A DNA stretch of 64,000 nt from Lachnospiraceae bacterium (lineage in GTDB: Bacteria; Bacillota; Clostridia; Lachnospirales; Lachnospiraceae). The notes beneath the pieces are model-generated. The model had not been told where the DNA came from and made no database searches. It saw only the letters and a list, made by a program, of their open reading frames with translations. The translations under genes were made by a program, and so were the position numbers. The first letter of the stretch is position 1. Every line of letters begins with the position of its first letter. The stretch is from the NCBI GenBank assembly GCA_003979345.1, contig RYVZ01000005.1, forward strand, positions 1 to 64,000. Direction: 5' to 3'. Positions 56,076 to 64,000 of this stretch are shown one piece after another.

Positions 56076-56897
56076 TTATTTCCCTGCCAATATCTTCCCA
56101 TATGGCGTCAGCGAGCGCACAAGCGCCGTCCCCAGACCAAAGTTCTTACGCAGGAAATAAAACCACTCCTTAAACGGCAGTCCTTTCGGCGACTCCTTTA
56201 AGCGGAACCGCTCCCTGCGCGAAAGATTTGTGTCCGCCCATGTCTTTTTCAACGGATTGCGCTCGCAGATGCCGACATAGCGCCTGGTGGATTCAATCGG
56301 ATGCCCTGCGCGTTTGATGCGCAGCCCATAATCAAAGTCCCCCATCGCGTGTGTAAAATGTTCGTCAAAATTACCCATCTCCTCAAACACCGCCGCAGGA
56401 AGCAGTACCAGATTACAATTAAAAGAATCGCATGTCAGGTCTTCATCCGTCACATCGACCAGATCATATTTGATACCGTGTTTATGATACCGGATCCCTC
56501 CATAGGTCAGATTGCCGTCATGATCGCAGGTCGTCCCGACGACCACGGCGTCTTCATGCTTCCGGCTCTGTACGATCATTTCATACAGTGCGTTGTCAAA
56601 CACGACGACGTCATCATTGGCAAACACATAATAATCCGTCTTTGTGCCGCTCTCAAAAATATGCGAGATTGCCTTGCGCATTCCGCCGCACCAGTACAGT
56701 TTCCCGTCGCCATGCACGGTCGTGATGTCAAAGCCGCGCTCCGCGAGCCGGTTTAGATCCGCCGCCGTACCGTCCGTACTGCCGTCATCCGTTACGACAT
56801 AACGGATATGCAGTCTGTCATCCTGCACGGACTTCACAAACGCCGCGGTTTTCTCTTTTCGATTATAACATGTAAAAATTACCGTAACCGATGTCAT
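56076..56897 (-). CDS. GT2 family glycosyltransferase
   Basis: This 273-residue GT-A enzyme begins VTVIFTCYNRKEKTAAFV. It has VTDDGSTDGTAAD near residue 35, KLYWCGGMRKAI near 66, YYVFANDDVVVFD near 88 (metal site) and HAMGDFDYGLRIKRAGH near 187. This resembles rhamnosyl- or galactofuranosyl-type GT2 proteins in Gram-positive loci. AGAGGAAT precedes the ATG. It follows the priming transferase gene by about 100 bases. Confidence 0.9.
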   Translation of the reverse strand: MTSVTVIFTCYNRKEKTAAFVKSVQDDRLHIRYVVTDDGSTDGTAADLNRLAERGFDITTVHGDGKLYWCGGMRKAISHIFESGTKTDYYVFANDDVVVFDNALYEMIVQSRKHEDAVVVGTTCDHDGNLTYGGIRYHKHGIKYDLVDVTDEDLTCDSFNCNLVLLPAAVFEEMGNFDEHFTHAMGDFDYGLRIKRAGHPIESTRRYVGICERNPLKKTWADTNLSRRERFRLKESPKGLPFKEWFYFLRKNFGLGTALVRSLTPYGKILAGK

Positions 56898-56999
56898 GAA
56901 ATTCCTCTCTCCGCAAATTCTTATCCGGTCTCCTGCATCCCCATCCTGCCCGCATAAGCTGCATTCCCGGCATTCAGCGTTCCGGACCGCCTTCTTCTT

Positions 57000-58418
57000 T
57001 TACTTCGCCCCTCTGCCAAACAGCACAACGCCGACCGTCTGCACAAGGATCTTAAAATCTAAGCTGAGCGACCAGTAATCTATATAATGCAAGTCATATT
57101 TTACCACATCGTCAAAATTCTGTATATCGCTTCGTCCACTGACCTGCCACAAACCGGTCAGACCCGGCGTCATGCACAATCTTCTGCGGTAATAAGGCGT
57201 ATAGCGCTCAAATTCATCTTCTGTCGGCGGTCTCGTCCCGACAAGGCTCATATCTCCGATCAGGATATTGTAAAACTGCGGCAGCTCGTCGATGCTCGTT
57301 TTCCGGAGAAAACGCCCGACCTTCGTAATGCGCGGGTCATTCTCCATCTTGAACATGAGACCCTGCACCTCATTTTGCGCTTCCAGTTCCTTTTTCCGCT
57401 CCTCCGCGTCCACATACATCGAGCGGAATTTATAGATTTTGAAGCGTCTGCCATTCTTCCCGATCCTCGTCTGTGCAAAAAATACCGGTCCTTTCGAATC
57501 CAGCTTGATCGCAATTGCCACAAACGGAAACAGCACCGCCGTGATCAGAAGCCCCACAAGGCTTCCTACAATATCGATCAACCTTTTGATCATGCGGCGC
57601 TTGTAATCTATCCGGTTTTCGGCATAGGTAATGACCGTAAAGCCGCCGAATTCCTCGACCGTACTGTTTTTCGTGCTTAATCCCGCCACGTCGATATTAT
57701 AATGGCAGACAACGCCCATCGTCTCGAAATCCATAATGATCGTGTCCACCTGTTTACGGCTTGCATCGGGCAGATACAGAAACATTTCATCGATCGGCAT
57801 CTGCTTTGCCACGTCTAAGAGGTTCCCCGCATCCGCGACGACAGGAATCCCCTTCACTTCATTCCCGTCAGCTCCATCCATCACCGCGATCGACGTGATA
57901 TCCCAGTAAAGCTCCGCCTTTTTTAAGAGCTTTTCCATCAATTCCCCTACATTCGCGCGGTCAGTGATGACCATGATCTTCACCTTATGCCGTTCTTTTT
58001 TCAGCCGGGCGCGCAGATACTTTTTCAGGGCGACATGGGATGCATAGGTCAGAAGCGTATCCGCCACCATAAAATAGCCATATACTAACCGCGAATAATT
58101 CTGCGCCTGCTTAAACGAAAACAGCACTACGCCAACGCCTGCCGCCATGATCACATTGCGCTTGACGATTGCCTTCGCCTCTACATAGTATCCCCGTTTT
58201 GTAAAATTCCTATTATAGTCCACAAGCGAGTCATAAAGGATTGAATAAACAAGGATCCCCCAAAATACCATCCAATGCAGATTCGGTTCATCAATACTTC
58301 TGACCGCATGAAAGCGCAGATACAGACTGATCAGATATGAAAGAAACAGACAGAATATATCCGTCAGTAGCAGCACATACATCTCAAACACATCAGTCTG
58401 GCGTTCTTTTCTACCCAT
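57000..58418 (-). CDS. Polyprenyl-phosphate glycosylphosphotransferase (WbaP/CpsE type priming enzyme)
   Basis: This 472-residue protein has four N-terminal membrane segments (within about residues 15-120) and a Rossmann-like middle domain. It ends in the bacterial sugar transferase domain: FFAQTRIGKNGRRFKIYKFRSM near residue 327, DELPQFYNILIGDMSLVGTRPP near 383 and MTPGLTGLWQVSGRSDI. It moves a sugar-1-phosphate onto undecaprenyl phosphate and starts repeat-unit assembly. The start at 58418 has GGAGG 6 bases upstream and overlaps the preceding gene by 8 bases. It is the only priming enzyme I see in the window. Confidence 0.94.
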   Translation of the reverse strand: MGRKERQTDVFEMYVLLLTDIFCLFLSYLISLYLRFHAVRSIDEPNLHWMVFWGILVYSILYDSLVDYNRNFTKRGYYVEAKAIVKRNVIMAAGVGVVLFSFKQAQNYSRLVYGYFMVADTLLTYASHVALKKYLRARLKKERHKVKIMVITDRANVGELMEKLLKKAELYWDITSIAVMDGADGNEVKGIPVVADAGNLLDVAKQMPIDEMFLYLPDASRKQVDTIIMDFETMGVVCHYNIDVAGLSTKNSTVEEFGGFTVITYAENRIDYKRRMIKRLIDIVGSLVGLLITAVLFPFVAIAIKLDSKGPVFFAQTRIGKNGRRFKIYKFRSMYVDAEERKKELEAQNEVQGLMFKMENDPRITKVGRFLRKTSIDELPQFYNILIGDMSLVGTRPPTEDEFERYTPYYRRRLCMTPGLTGLWQVSGRSDIQNFDDVVKYDLHYIDYWSLSLDFKILVQTVGVVLFGRGAK

Positions 58419-60141
58419 CTGCTTCCTCCGTCTCTCCAAATTTCACAACGAACACGCCGTCGATCATCCGCATGGAGTCTTCTCTCGGATAAATGCCCAT
58501 CTGCGTAAACTCCTGCGAGGCGAGAACCGCCTCTTTTTGTTCCTCCGCGATGGGATCCACAGGAAAATTCAGATAGACCTGCATATATTTTATCACAGCG
58601 CCCTCATTATACCAAGGCTTGATTTCCGTTCCGTCCACTCTTGTCAATCCGGTAAACGCCTCAATATCCGTATCGCAGTTTTCGTTAAACAACGCTTCGC
58701 AGTTCGCCAGAAACACAGGCGTCTCAGGACTCCACCCCTCCGCGTTCTCGATCCGGTATGCCAGACGGGTCAAAAGGGAATCCGTGCTCTTTGTCATCGC
58801 CTCTGCGCGGTAATAGCCCTGATTACACTGATAGTAATCTCCCCAAATCACGGCGGTCAGCGCAAAGATCGTCAGCCATTGGGGAAGCAGACTTTTCCAC
58901 GCTGACGCGTGGTGCCTCTCCATTTCCGCACGCTTTCCGTCGCCGCCTTTGAGCGTCTTTCCATCAGCTTTTTCCTCTGCCGCTTCCGTCTTCTTTCTGC
59001 CGCTCTCCCCGGCATTCTGCCCAGCTTTCAAAGCCGCGGCATCCGGCTCGGCCATCGCATCCATCAGTTTTAACAGCAGAATAAAAAGCAGCATCATCGA
59101 AAACATCATATAGCGGTCCACGCCGTTTCCGACACGGTCAGCCATCAGAAACGGCACCGCATTCACCCCGATCGGCAGAAAGACCACAAGCAGGATCTGG
59201 CAGACCAGACTTCCCTTTTCCCGCATTCCTTTTTGATATCTGCAATAACCCGCAACGGTATAAAAAAGAAACAGCAGCGCCGCCAACACATCAAAAACGA
59301 TCACAAGAGGATAATTTGCATATTCCAAATCAAACAGATAAGAAAGAAAGTAAAGATACGTATAAATGCCGCCTTTTGCAATTCCCTTTAATGTGAACGA
59401 CGTCATATCGTTCACACCGCGATAATCACCCATCGAAATTCCTGTCACTGCCGTGACAAACTGCATCACCAAATAATACAGAATAAATCCCGCTGCCAAC
59501 ACAGCAAGATAACAAAGCGCCTGTTTTAAGACGGATATAAAGCCCCTGCCCTCCTGCCATACTTGTAAATAAAGCATTCCGAAGATCAGCGCGATCGTCA
59601 CGGACATAAACGGCTGATACGTACCAATGCAAAAACACAGAACCACTGCAGAAAGAATCATTCCCCCGATCCTTCGCCTGCTTCTGTATAAAATCCATCC
59701 GGAAAGAACGGATAGCAGCAATGCCACGCAGAAGACATCCGTATTGACCCCGTATGATAAATAACTTGCAATACCCGGAAACGAAACGATCAGCCCTTCG
59801 CAGAGCACACTGGGAACACGCTTCGTAAAACCGTACATGTCAACAATCATGCACGAGATCAATGACAGACAGATCAGACAGATCATCCCGTTGACCGCAG
59901 GCATACTGTAAACGGAACTCAGTTTACTGACAACAGGCAGAAACCAACGCCCCATCGCCAGCGTGTCCCCCTTATCCATGGCCATCGGCGTCAGGATATT
60001 GTTCATTTCAAAATAGTTGATCATTTTGTTGGAAAACATATAAAAATGCATCAAAAATCCGATCAGAAAGGTGGAACAGAATATCCATATCTGATCTTTA
60101 TGCTTTCGAAAAAAATGTTGAATTTCATCCGCTGCCGTCAT
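58411..60141 (-). CDS. GtrII-like polytopic glucosyltransferase-domain protein
   Basis: This 576-residue membrane protein is related in layout to the protein at 15623. It has an N-terminal FLMHFYMFSNKM segment, GDTLAMGRWFLPVVSKLSS near residue 58, and about ten membrane segments. A charged Ala/Glu/Lys-rich cytoplasmic insert (about 367-415) and a soluble C-terminal domain follow. It likely uses a polyprenyl-phosphate sugar to decorate polymer outside the cell. AAGGGAAT precedes the ATG. The stop overlaps the priming transferase start. Confidence 0.78.
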   Translation of the reverse strand: MTAADEIQHFFRKHKDQIWIFCSTFLIGFLMHFYMFSNKMINYFEMNNILTPMAMDKGDTLAMGRWFLPVVSKLSSVYSMPAVNGMICLICLSLISCMIVDMYGFTKRVPSVLCEGLIVSFPGIASYLSYGVNTDVFCVALLLSVLSGWILYRSRRRIGGMILSAVVLCFCIGTYQPFMSVTIALIFGMLYLQVWQEGRGFISVLKQALCYLAVLAAGFILYYLVMQFVTAVTGISMGDYRGVNDMTSFTLKGIAKGGIYTYLYFLSYLFDLEYANYPLVIVFDVLAALLFLFYTVAGYCRYQKGMREKGSLVCQILLVVFLPIGVNAVPFLMADRVGNGVDRYMMFSMMLLFILLLKLMDAMAEPDAAALKAGQNAGESGRKKTEAAEEKADGKTLKGGDGKRAEMERHHASAWKSLLPQWLTIFALTAVIWGDYYQCNQGYYRAEAMTKSTDSLLTRLAYRIENAEGWSPETPVFLANCEALFNENCDTDIEAFTGLTRVDGTEIKPWYNEGAVIKYMQVYLNFPVDPIAEEQKEAVLASQEFTQMGIYPREDSMRMIDGVFVVKFGETEEADG

Positions 60142-60229
60142 ACCATTCCCTTCTCCTTAAAAGCATATTTCTTACTAATCCCCTGCATATCGCAAGCTTG
60201 CCTGTGATACTGCTTAAATAGGAAATTGA

Positions 60230-62227
60230 CTACCGGTAATGAAAAAAGCCCGGCGGATTATGAGAGATATTACTCATATGATTATACATCACACTTCGAT
60301 ATTCGGACAAATCCCCAATACAATCCTGTGTAAATCTCACACTGCCGCCCGCCGTGATCACATAATGACTGCTGATAACAGGATATTGCTGTTGCAATTT
60401 GAGCAGGTATTGTTGATACCCCGTCAGAGGAAGTCCCGCTGCGTCCATCAGGTTCGCCTGCAAATAGTTCAGGCTCGTCAGCCCGCAGAAACTCTCCTCC
60501 AATTCATAATTTGCCCACATCACATGCGGAACCAAATATTGTATTCCGTTTTCCTCCACATAGCTGTCCGACGTCCCCGCGATCCGGTTGTAAAATTCTT
60601 CCTCCAGCTTCGGCTGATGATCCCCAAACATCAATATAACGGTCGGTTCGGAAACAACGGCAAAATAGTCCGTCAGCTCCCTAAATGCCCTGTCGCTCTC
60701 GTGAATGCACGAAAGATACTGCTCGACCTGTTTATACTGACCCGGATACTCCGTAAGAACAATAGGCTCCGCAAATTCCGCGTTCTCATAATCATAATCC
60801 ATGTGGTTCTGCATCGTAACGTTGAATACAAACAGCCTCTCACTGTCCTCCTTCTGCTCAAACATTTTATAAATCGTGCGATACTGGCTTGCATCTGTTG
60901 CAAACTCCCGCAAATACTCCAGTTCCTCCATATCCTCCATGAAGAATATTCTGTCAAAGCCCAAAACATCATACACCGTCGTTCTCCGATATGCACTGTT
61001 ATAATAAGAATGCATCGCGATCGTCGTATAACCCAGCTCGTTCAGCGCGCTCACCAGTGTCTGCGGCTGCGTACCACTCTTTATCATTGTCGCATAGGGC
61101 ATTGTCTGGAATAGCGCGTTGGAATCTCCGGTTAGGAATTCGTATTCCGAAACTGCCGTATTGCCCGCGTATACGGAGGAATACGCATAACCTTTTTTCA
61201 TATTTTGATCCGCCGAATCTAAATACGGAAGCACTGGCAGATTTGTCTCAAACTCACCATAAACGGAAAGGTCCGACAATGCTTCATTCATAATCACAAT
61301 GATATTGGGATACCCGCTCAAATCCCCCGGTTCTCCGGACACATACCGTTCTGCCGCCTCATATACCACACGCTCGTCATAATCATCCGGCACGTCCAAA
61401 GATAAATATTTCAACTGAAAAAGGATGTTGAACAGAACTCCGTTTCTTTCTGAGGAATAAGCCGGCGTATAACCTCTTTTCTCCAACACATCCGTTCCCA
61501 AAATAAATACGAAAACGCCAACGCCCGCCGCAAAGATCAATGCTCTTGCCGCTTTATTTTTCATACTGCCGGCAGGACTCTCCCTTTTCCACTCCGAAAA
61601 ACTTTTCTGACCCTTCACATAGAAAAAAAGAACCCAAAACATTCCTGCGATACACAGCAGCCCGATTACCATTCCGGCGGACACCCGGTAACGAAAGCGC
61701 CCCGCAACCTTCATTGCTGCCTTTACGCTGTAAAAATCAATTGCATCAATGCCCCTTCCGCGAAATTGCTTTAGTACAGCATTGATAACCGACAGCAGGA
61801 TATAGAACGCTCCGACAACACCGACAGGTATACGCACGGAGACGGAAAACCCATAAACAATGAGCAGAAACGCCCATATTGCGGCGACATTCATCCAATA
61901 CGGCAGTGTCCCGATCGCGACATAAACCTCCGACATGATACGCTCGCCAAAAAAGTAAAAACTGTATGCGGCGAACCCAAGAAGCATAAGATCTGAGGGG
62001 ACACGCTTATGCCACAATTCGCGAATCATCATTCCCCCTAAAAGCAGGATTGCGGATACCACACAATAACTTAAAATATCCCTCAAATTTGCACCCCGAA
62101 AACAAAAACGCAGGATCAGCAGCAGTACCAGCTCTATGACGTAATAGATGGCGAACAATTTTGCTGCATGTACGAATCGTTGCCTGTTTTGATGATTTAT
62201 CCTTTTTTCCATTGTCTTGTTTTCCAT
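60230..62227 (-). CDS. LtaS-like membrane phosphoglycerol transferase (sulfatase superfamily)
   Basis: This 665-residue protein has about six to seven N-terminal membrane segments and an extracellular catalytic domain. NIIVIMNEALSDLSVYG near residue 315 gives a metal-ligand Glu. AGNTAVSEYEFLTG near 358 holds the Thr nucleophile of the LtaS family. SERLFVFNVTMQNHMDY near 465 and LMFGDHQPKLEEEF near 533 follow. It probably moves glycerol-1-phosphate from phosphatidylglycerol to a glycolipid or glycan. Together with the GDPD at 22962 it points to a glycerophosphate-bearing polymer. The start at 62227 has AGGGA 7 bases upstream. Confidence 0.85.
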   Translation of the reverse strand: MENKTMEKRINHQNRQRFVHAAKLFAIYYVIELVLLLILRFCFRGANLRDILSYCVVSAILLLGGMMIRELWHKRVPSDLMLLGFAAYSFYFFGERIMSEVYVAIGTLPYWMNVAAIWAFLLIVYGFSVSVRIPVGVVGAFYILLSVINAVLKQFRGRGIDAIDFYSVKAAMKVAGRFRYRVSAGMVIGLLCIAGMFWVLFFYVKGQKSFSEWKRESPAGSMKNKAARALIFAAGVGVFVFILGTDVLEKRGYTPAYSSERNGVLFNILFQLKYLSLDVPDDYDERVVYEAAERYVSGEPGDLSGYPNIIVIMNEALSDLSVYGEFETNLPVLPYLDSADQNMKKGYAYSSVYAGNTAVSEYEFLTGDSNALFQTMPYATMIKSGTQPQTLVSALNELGYTTIAMHSYYNSAYRRTTVYDVLGFDRIFFMEDMEELEYLREFATDASQYRTIYKMFEQKEDSERLFVFNVTMQNHMDYDYENAEFAEPIVLTEYPGQYKQVEQYLSCIHESDRAFRELTDYFAVVSEPTVILMFGDHQPKLEEEFYNRIAGTSDSYVEENGIQYLVPHVMWANYELEESFCGLTSLNYLQANLMDAAGLPLTGYQQYLLKLQQQYPVISSHYVITAGGSVRFTQDCIGDLSEYRSVMYNHMSNISHNPPGFFHYR

Positions 62228-62271
62228 GTAAAAATCCCTGCTTTCGCCAAATTCCACAAATTATCGCACGT

Positions 62272-63147
62272 TTAATGCTTCCTGTATTTCAGCTTTTCCC
62301 TCTGCACCGCCTCGATCGGCAGAATCTCCTGCAGCTTTGGACGCAGCGCTTTATATGCCGCCTCCAGATCGCGCTTTAATTTTCTGACGCCCTCCGGTTC
62401 TAACGACGCGGCATGGTCAGTTCCCTTCCATGTACGATCCAGCGTGTAATGGCGTTCTATCGTCGATGCGCCGAGCGCATACGCCGCAATATCCACTGCA
62501 ATTCCCAAATGATGCCCCGAAAAACCAATTTCTTTTACCCTATGTCCGTAATTCTCGCGCACGCGGTTGATCTCCAAAAGACAGACATCCTCAAACGGAA
62601 CCGGATAACCGGAGGTGCAGACATAAAGTACAAGATCTCTGGCACGTCCGTTCTGTTCAAACAGCGTGATCAACGTCTCTTCCTCTTCATGCGTCGTCAT
62701 GCCGAGTGACACATGGATCTCTCCGTCATAATGCGCGCAGAGCCATGTCAGCATTTCGATATGGTTATTGCAGGCGGACGGAATTTTGATCAGTGCGGGC
62801 TTTAATTCCGCGATCTCCTTCGCGCTTGTCAAATCCCATACCGACGTGCTGTAAGTAATTCCAAATTCTTCGCACCACGCCTTGAGCTGCACGTGCTGTT
62901 CGATGTCAAATTCCAAAAATTCCCTGTGCTCCCCGTATGTTTTTCCATAGGCGAACGCCGGATTCGGATGCGGTGCATCATACTGTTCCGGCGTCAGCAG
63001 TTCCCTCACGCATCTTTTTTGAAACTTGACGATATCCGCCTTGCAGTAGATTGCCGCCATCTTGATCATCTCTTTGGCGATCTCCATATCTCCTTTATGA
63101 TTACAGCCTATTTCCGCGATCATGCGCGGCTTCTTATATTCCGTCAT
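62272..63147 (-). CDS. NeuB-family nonulosonate synthase lacking the SAF domain
   Basis: This 291-residue protein is the TIM-barrel part of a sialic-acid synthase. AEIGCNHKGDMEIAKEM is followed by DIVKFQKR, IKIPSACNNHIEML near residue 130, HVSLGMTTHEE, IGFSGHHLGIAVD near 207 and RTWKGTDHAASLEPEG near 240. It should condense PEP with an aldose such as ManNAc. Usual NeuB proteins run to about 340-360 residues with a C-terminal antifreeze-like (SAF) domain; this one stops right after the barrel. A stand-alone SAF protein or a different substrate may explain it. The start at 63147 has GGAGG 8 bases upstream. Confidence 0.85.
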   Translation of the reverse strand: MTEYKKPRMIAEIGCNHKGDMEIAKEMIKMAAIYCKADIVKFQKRCVRELLTPEQYDAPHPNPAFAYGKTYGEHREFLEFDIEQHVQLKAWCEEFGITYSTSVWDLTSAKEIAELKPALIKIPSACNNHIEMLTWLCAHYDGEIHVSLGMTTHEEEETLITLFEQNGRARDLVLYVCTSGYPVPFEDVCLLEINRVRENYGHRVKEIGFSGHHLGIAVDIAAYALGASTIERHYTLDRTWKGTDHAASLEPEGVRKLKRDLEAAYKALRPKLQEILPIEAVQREKLKYRKH

Positions 63148-63256
63148 CCGAATTACCTCCCTTATTCCCATTCCGTCCCATGTGATCCGCAATTACGAGT
63201 ATCTGCCGCCCAATGTTCTGCCAACGCAGGATTCGGCACTTTGTCCCCGCAAAGCG

Positions 63257-64000
63257 CTATGCCTTATCCGCGCAGGGTACGGCACTCTGTATACTCCATG
63301 CACATCGCTCCACCGCGTCAAGCTGTCCGCGGATACTCCGCGCTACATAGTCCACATACCCTTTCATCCCCTCTTCCTCAGTCAGCACGCCGCCCTTCTC
63401 ATAATTTGATACCACAAAATAACCCTGAAACGAGCTTAAGCCAAACGCCTTTAACTCCGCACGTACATCATGCGCAGATATGGACACGTTTCCATCTAAA
63501 ATATCTTTCATAACCGCTTCGCACTCTTCCACAGATCCGACATAGAAGACCCCCGGACCATTCCGAAACGGCGTATCTCCAAAAATAAACGTCGGAATAC
63601 CGTTGATCATGGACTCCAACAGCACTGTTCCGTTGCAGGACGCCGTCGCCTTGCAACGTTTGACAAGCTCCTTAGAATCCACATCACTCCTGATCAGATG
63701 CACATTCGGGATTTTCGCCAGTCTGTCATAAAAATCCTTATTACGGTACGGTTGGACAAAATGCTCCTTGACATACAGCCTGATACCAAATTTCTCAAGC
63801 GCCGACGCCAGAATTTCAATCATCAGCTCCTGCTCCACAAAGGCGCCCCCCTTCGGCAGCGTCGTCGCTTCCGGCTGTAAGTGTAAAAAGAAAATCACAA
63901 ACGGTTCGTCTTCCTGCGGCATCCTGTCCGCCAGATTATCATAATAGTGCACATCTCTCATTGCCTTAAGCTTGATGCGCCCACGCTTCAAATAAACGTT
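63257..64000 (-). CDS. Capsule-synthesis-type transferase, 5' end cut by window edge
   Basis: The last 247 codons of a gene are present; the frame is open through base 64000 with no convincing start. FVIFFLHLQPEATTLPKGG, IRLYVKEHFVQPY, HLIRSDVDSKELVKRC, and SCNGTVLLESMINGIPTFIFGDTPFRNGPG match the donor half of capsule polysaccharide synthesis proteins (KpsC/S, Kdo-transferase-like). The position next to a NeuB-family synthase suggests a nonulosonic- or ulosonic-acid transferase. It is related in pattern to the protein at 39937. Confidence 0.75.
   Translation of the reverse strand, partial: NVYLKRGRIKLKAMRDVHYYDNLADRMPQEDEPFVIFFLHLQPEATTLPKGGAFVEQELMIEILASALEKFGIRLYVKEHFVQPYRNKDFYDRLAKIPNVHLIRSDVDSKELVKRCKATASCNGTVLLESMINGIPTFIFGDTPFRNGPGVFYVGSVEECEAVMKDILDGNVSISAHDVRAELKAFGLSSFQGYFVVSNYEKGGVLTEEEGMKGYVDYVARSIRGQLDAVERCAWSIQSAVPCADKA

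Noticed and set aside
1..64000. CRISPR arrays, tRNA or rRNA genes, insertion sequences, phage or plasmid functions
   Set aside because: I found no regular spacer repeats, cloverleaf with CCA, transposase, integrase or replication motifs on either strand. The only cloverleaf-like fold (5463-5581) lacks tRNA features.

Overview
The window is almost entirely a surface-polysaccharide (capsule/EPS or teichoic-acid-like glycopolymer) locus. The likely host is a Gram-positive Firmicute, most probably a Lachnospiraceae-type gut Clostridium. The reasons are mid-40s percent GC, strong GGAGG-type ribosome sites, sigma-A-like promoters, an LTA-synthase-like protein, MBOAT/DHHW acylation pairs and DUF6077 membrane proteins typical of that family, and no LPS-specific genes. 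I see no tRNA, rRNA, CRISPR, insertion sequence or phage gene.

Layout. 1-6.7 kb: a membrane-anchored SGNH-like protein, a UDP-glucuronate 4-epimerase-like enzyme, two polytopic proteins, an acyltransferase-3 protein with a highly structured leader, and a divergent Und-P-sugar synthase-type GT2. 6.7-14.8 kb (minus strand): sugar-nucleotide supply, namely Fkp (L-fucose kinase/GDP-fucose pyrophosphorylase), FucU (fucose mutarotase), a GT26 transferase, Ugd (UDP-glucose dehydrogenase) and a sugar kinase-uridylyltransferase fusion. A four-hairpin array separates Ugd from the GT26 gene, and a broken small membrane gene follows at 14.9-15.3 kb. 15.6-22.5 kb (plus strand): two large polytopic GT-C-like proteins, a small membrane protein and two GT4 transferases. 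22.6-29.0 kb (minus): a membrane GDPD, an AsnB-type amidotransferase, an Und-P-sugar synthase-type GT2 and a nucleotidyltransferase-PLP enzyme fusion. 29.1-53.9 kb (minus): a methyltransferase interrupted at an 11-G tract, two PglK-like ABC flippases, an MBOAT/DHHW pair, many glycosyltransferases (including GT11 and GT10 fucosyltransferases), polytopic GT-C proteins, a WbsX-type protein and an acetyltransferase. 54.1-54.9 kb (plus): a lone fucosyltransferase-superfamily gene with its own promoter, overlapping a promoter for the opposite strand. 55-64 kb (minus): two GT2 enzymes, the priming polyprenyl-phosphate sugar-1-phosphate transferase, a GtrII-like protein, an LtaS-like phosphoglycerol transferase, a NeuB-family synthase without its usual C-terminal domain, and a capsule-synthesis-type transferase cut by the window edge.

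How it fits together (inference). The priming enzyme at 57.0 kb loads the first sugar on undecaprenyl phosphate. About 20 cytoplasmic transferases extend one or several glycans using UDP-uronic acid, GDP-fucose, a nonulosonate-like sugar and a salvaged UDP-sugar. The two ABC proteins may flip lipid-linked units. Und-P-sugar synthases and GT-C proteins would add side groups outside the membrane. MBOAT/DHHW, acyltransferase-3, LbetaH and LtaS/GDPD-type enzymes would add acyl or glycerophosphate decorations. The most interesting items are the G-tract (phase-variable) methyltransferase, the complete fucose salvage-to-fucosyltransfer set, the two kinds of enzyme fusion and the four-way-junction leader at 5463-5581.
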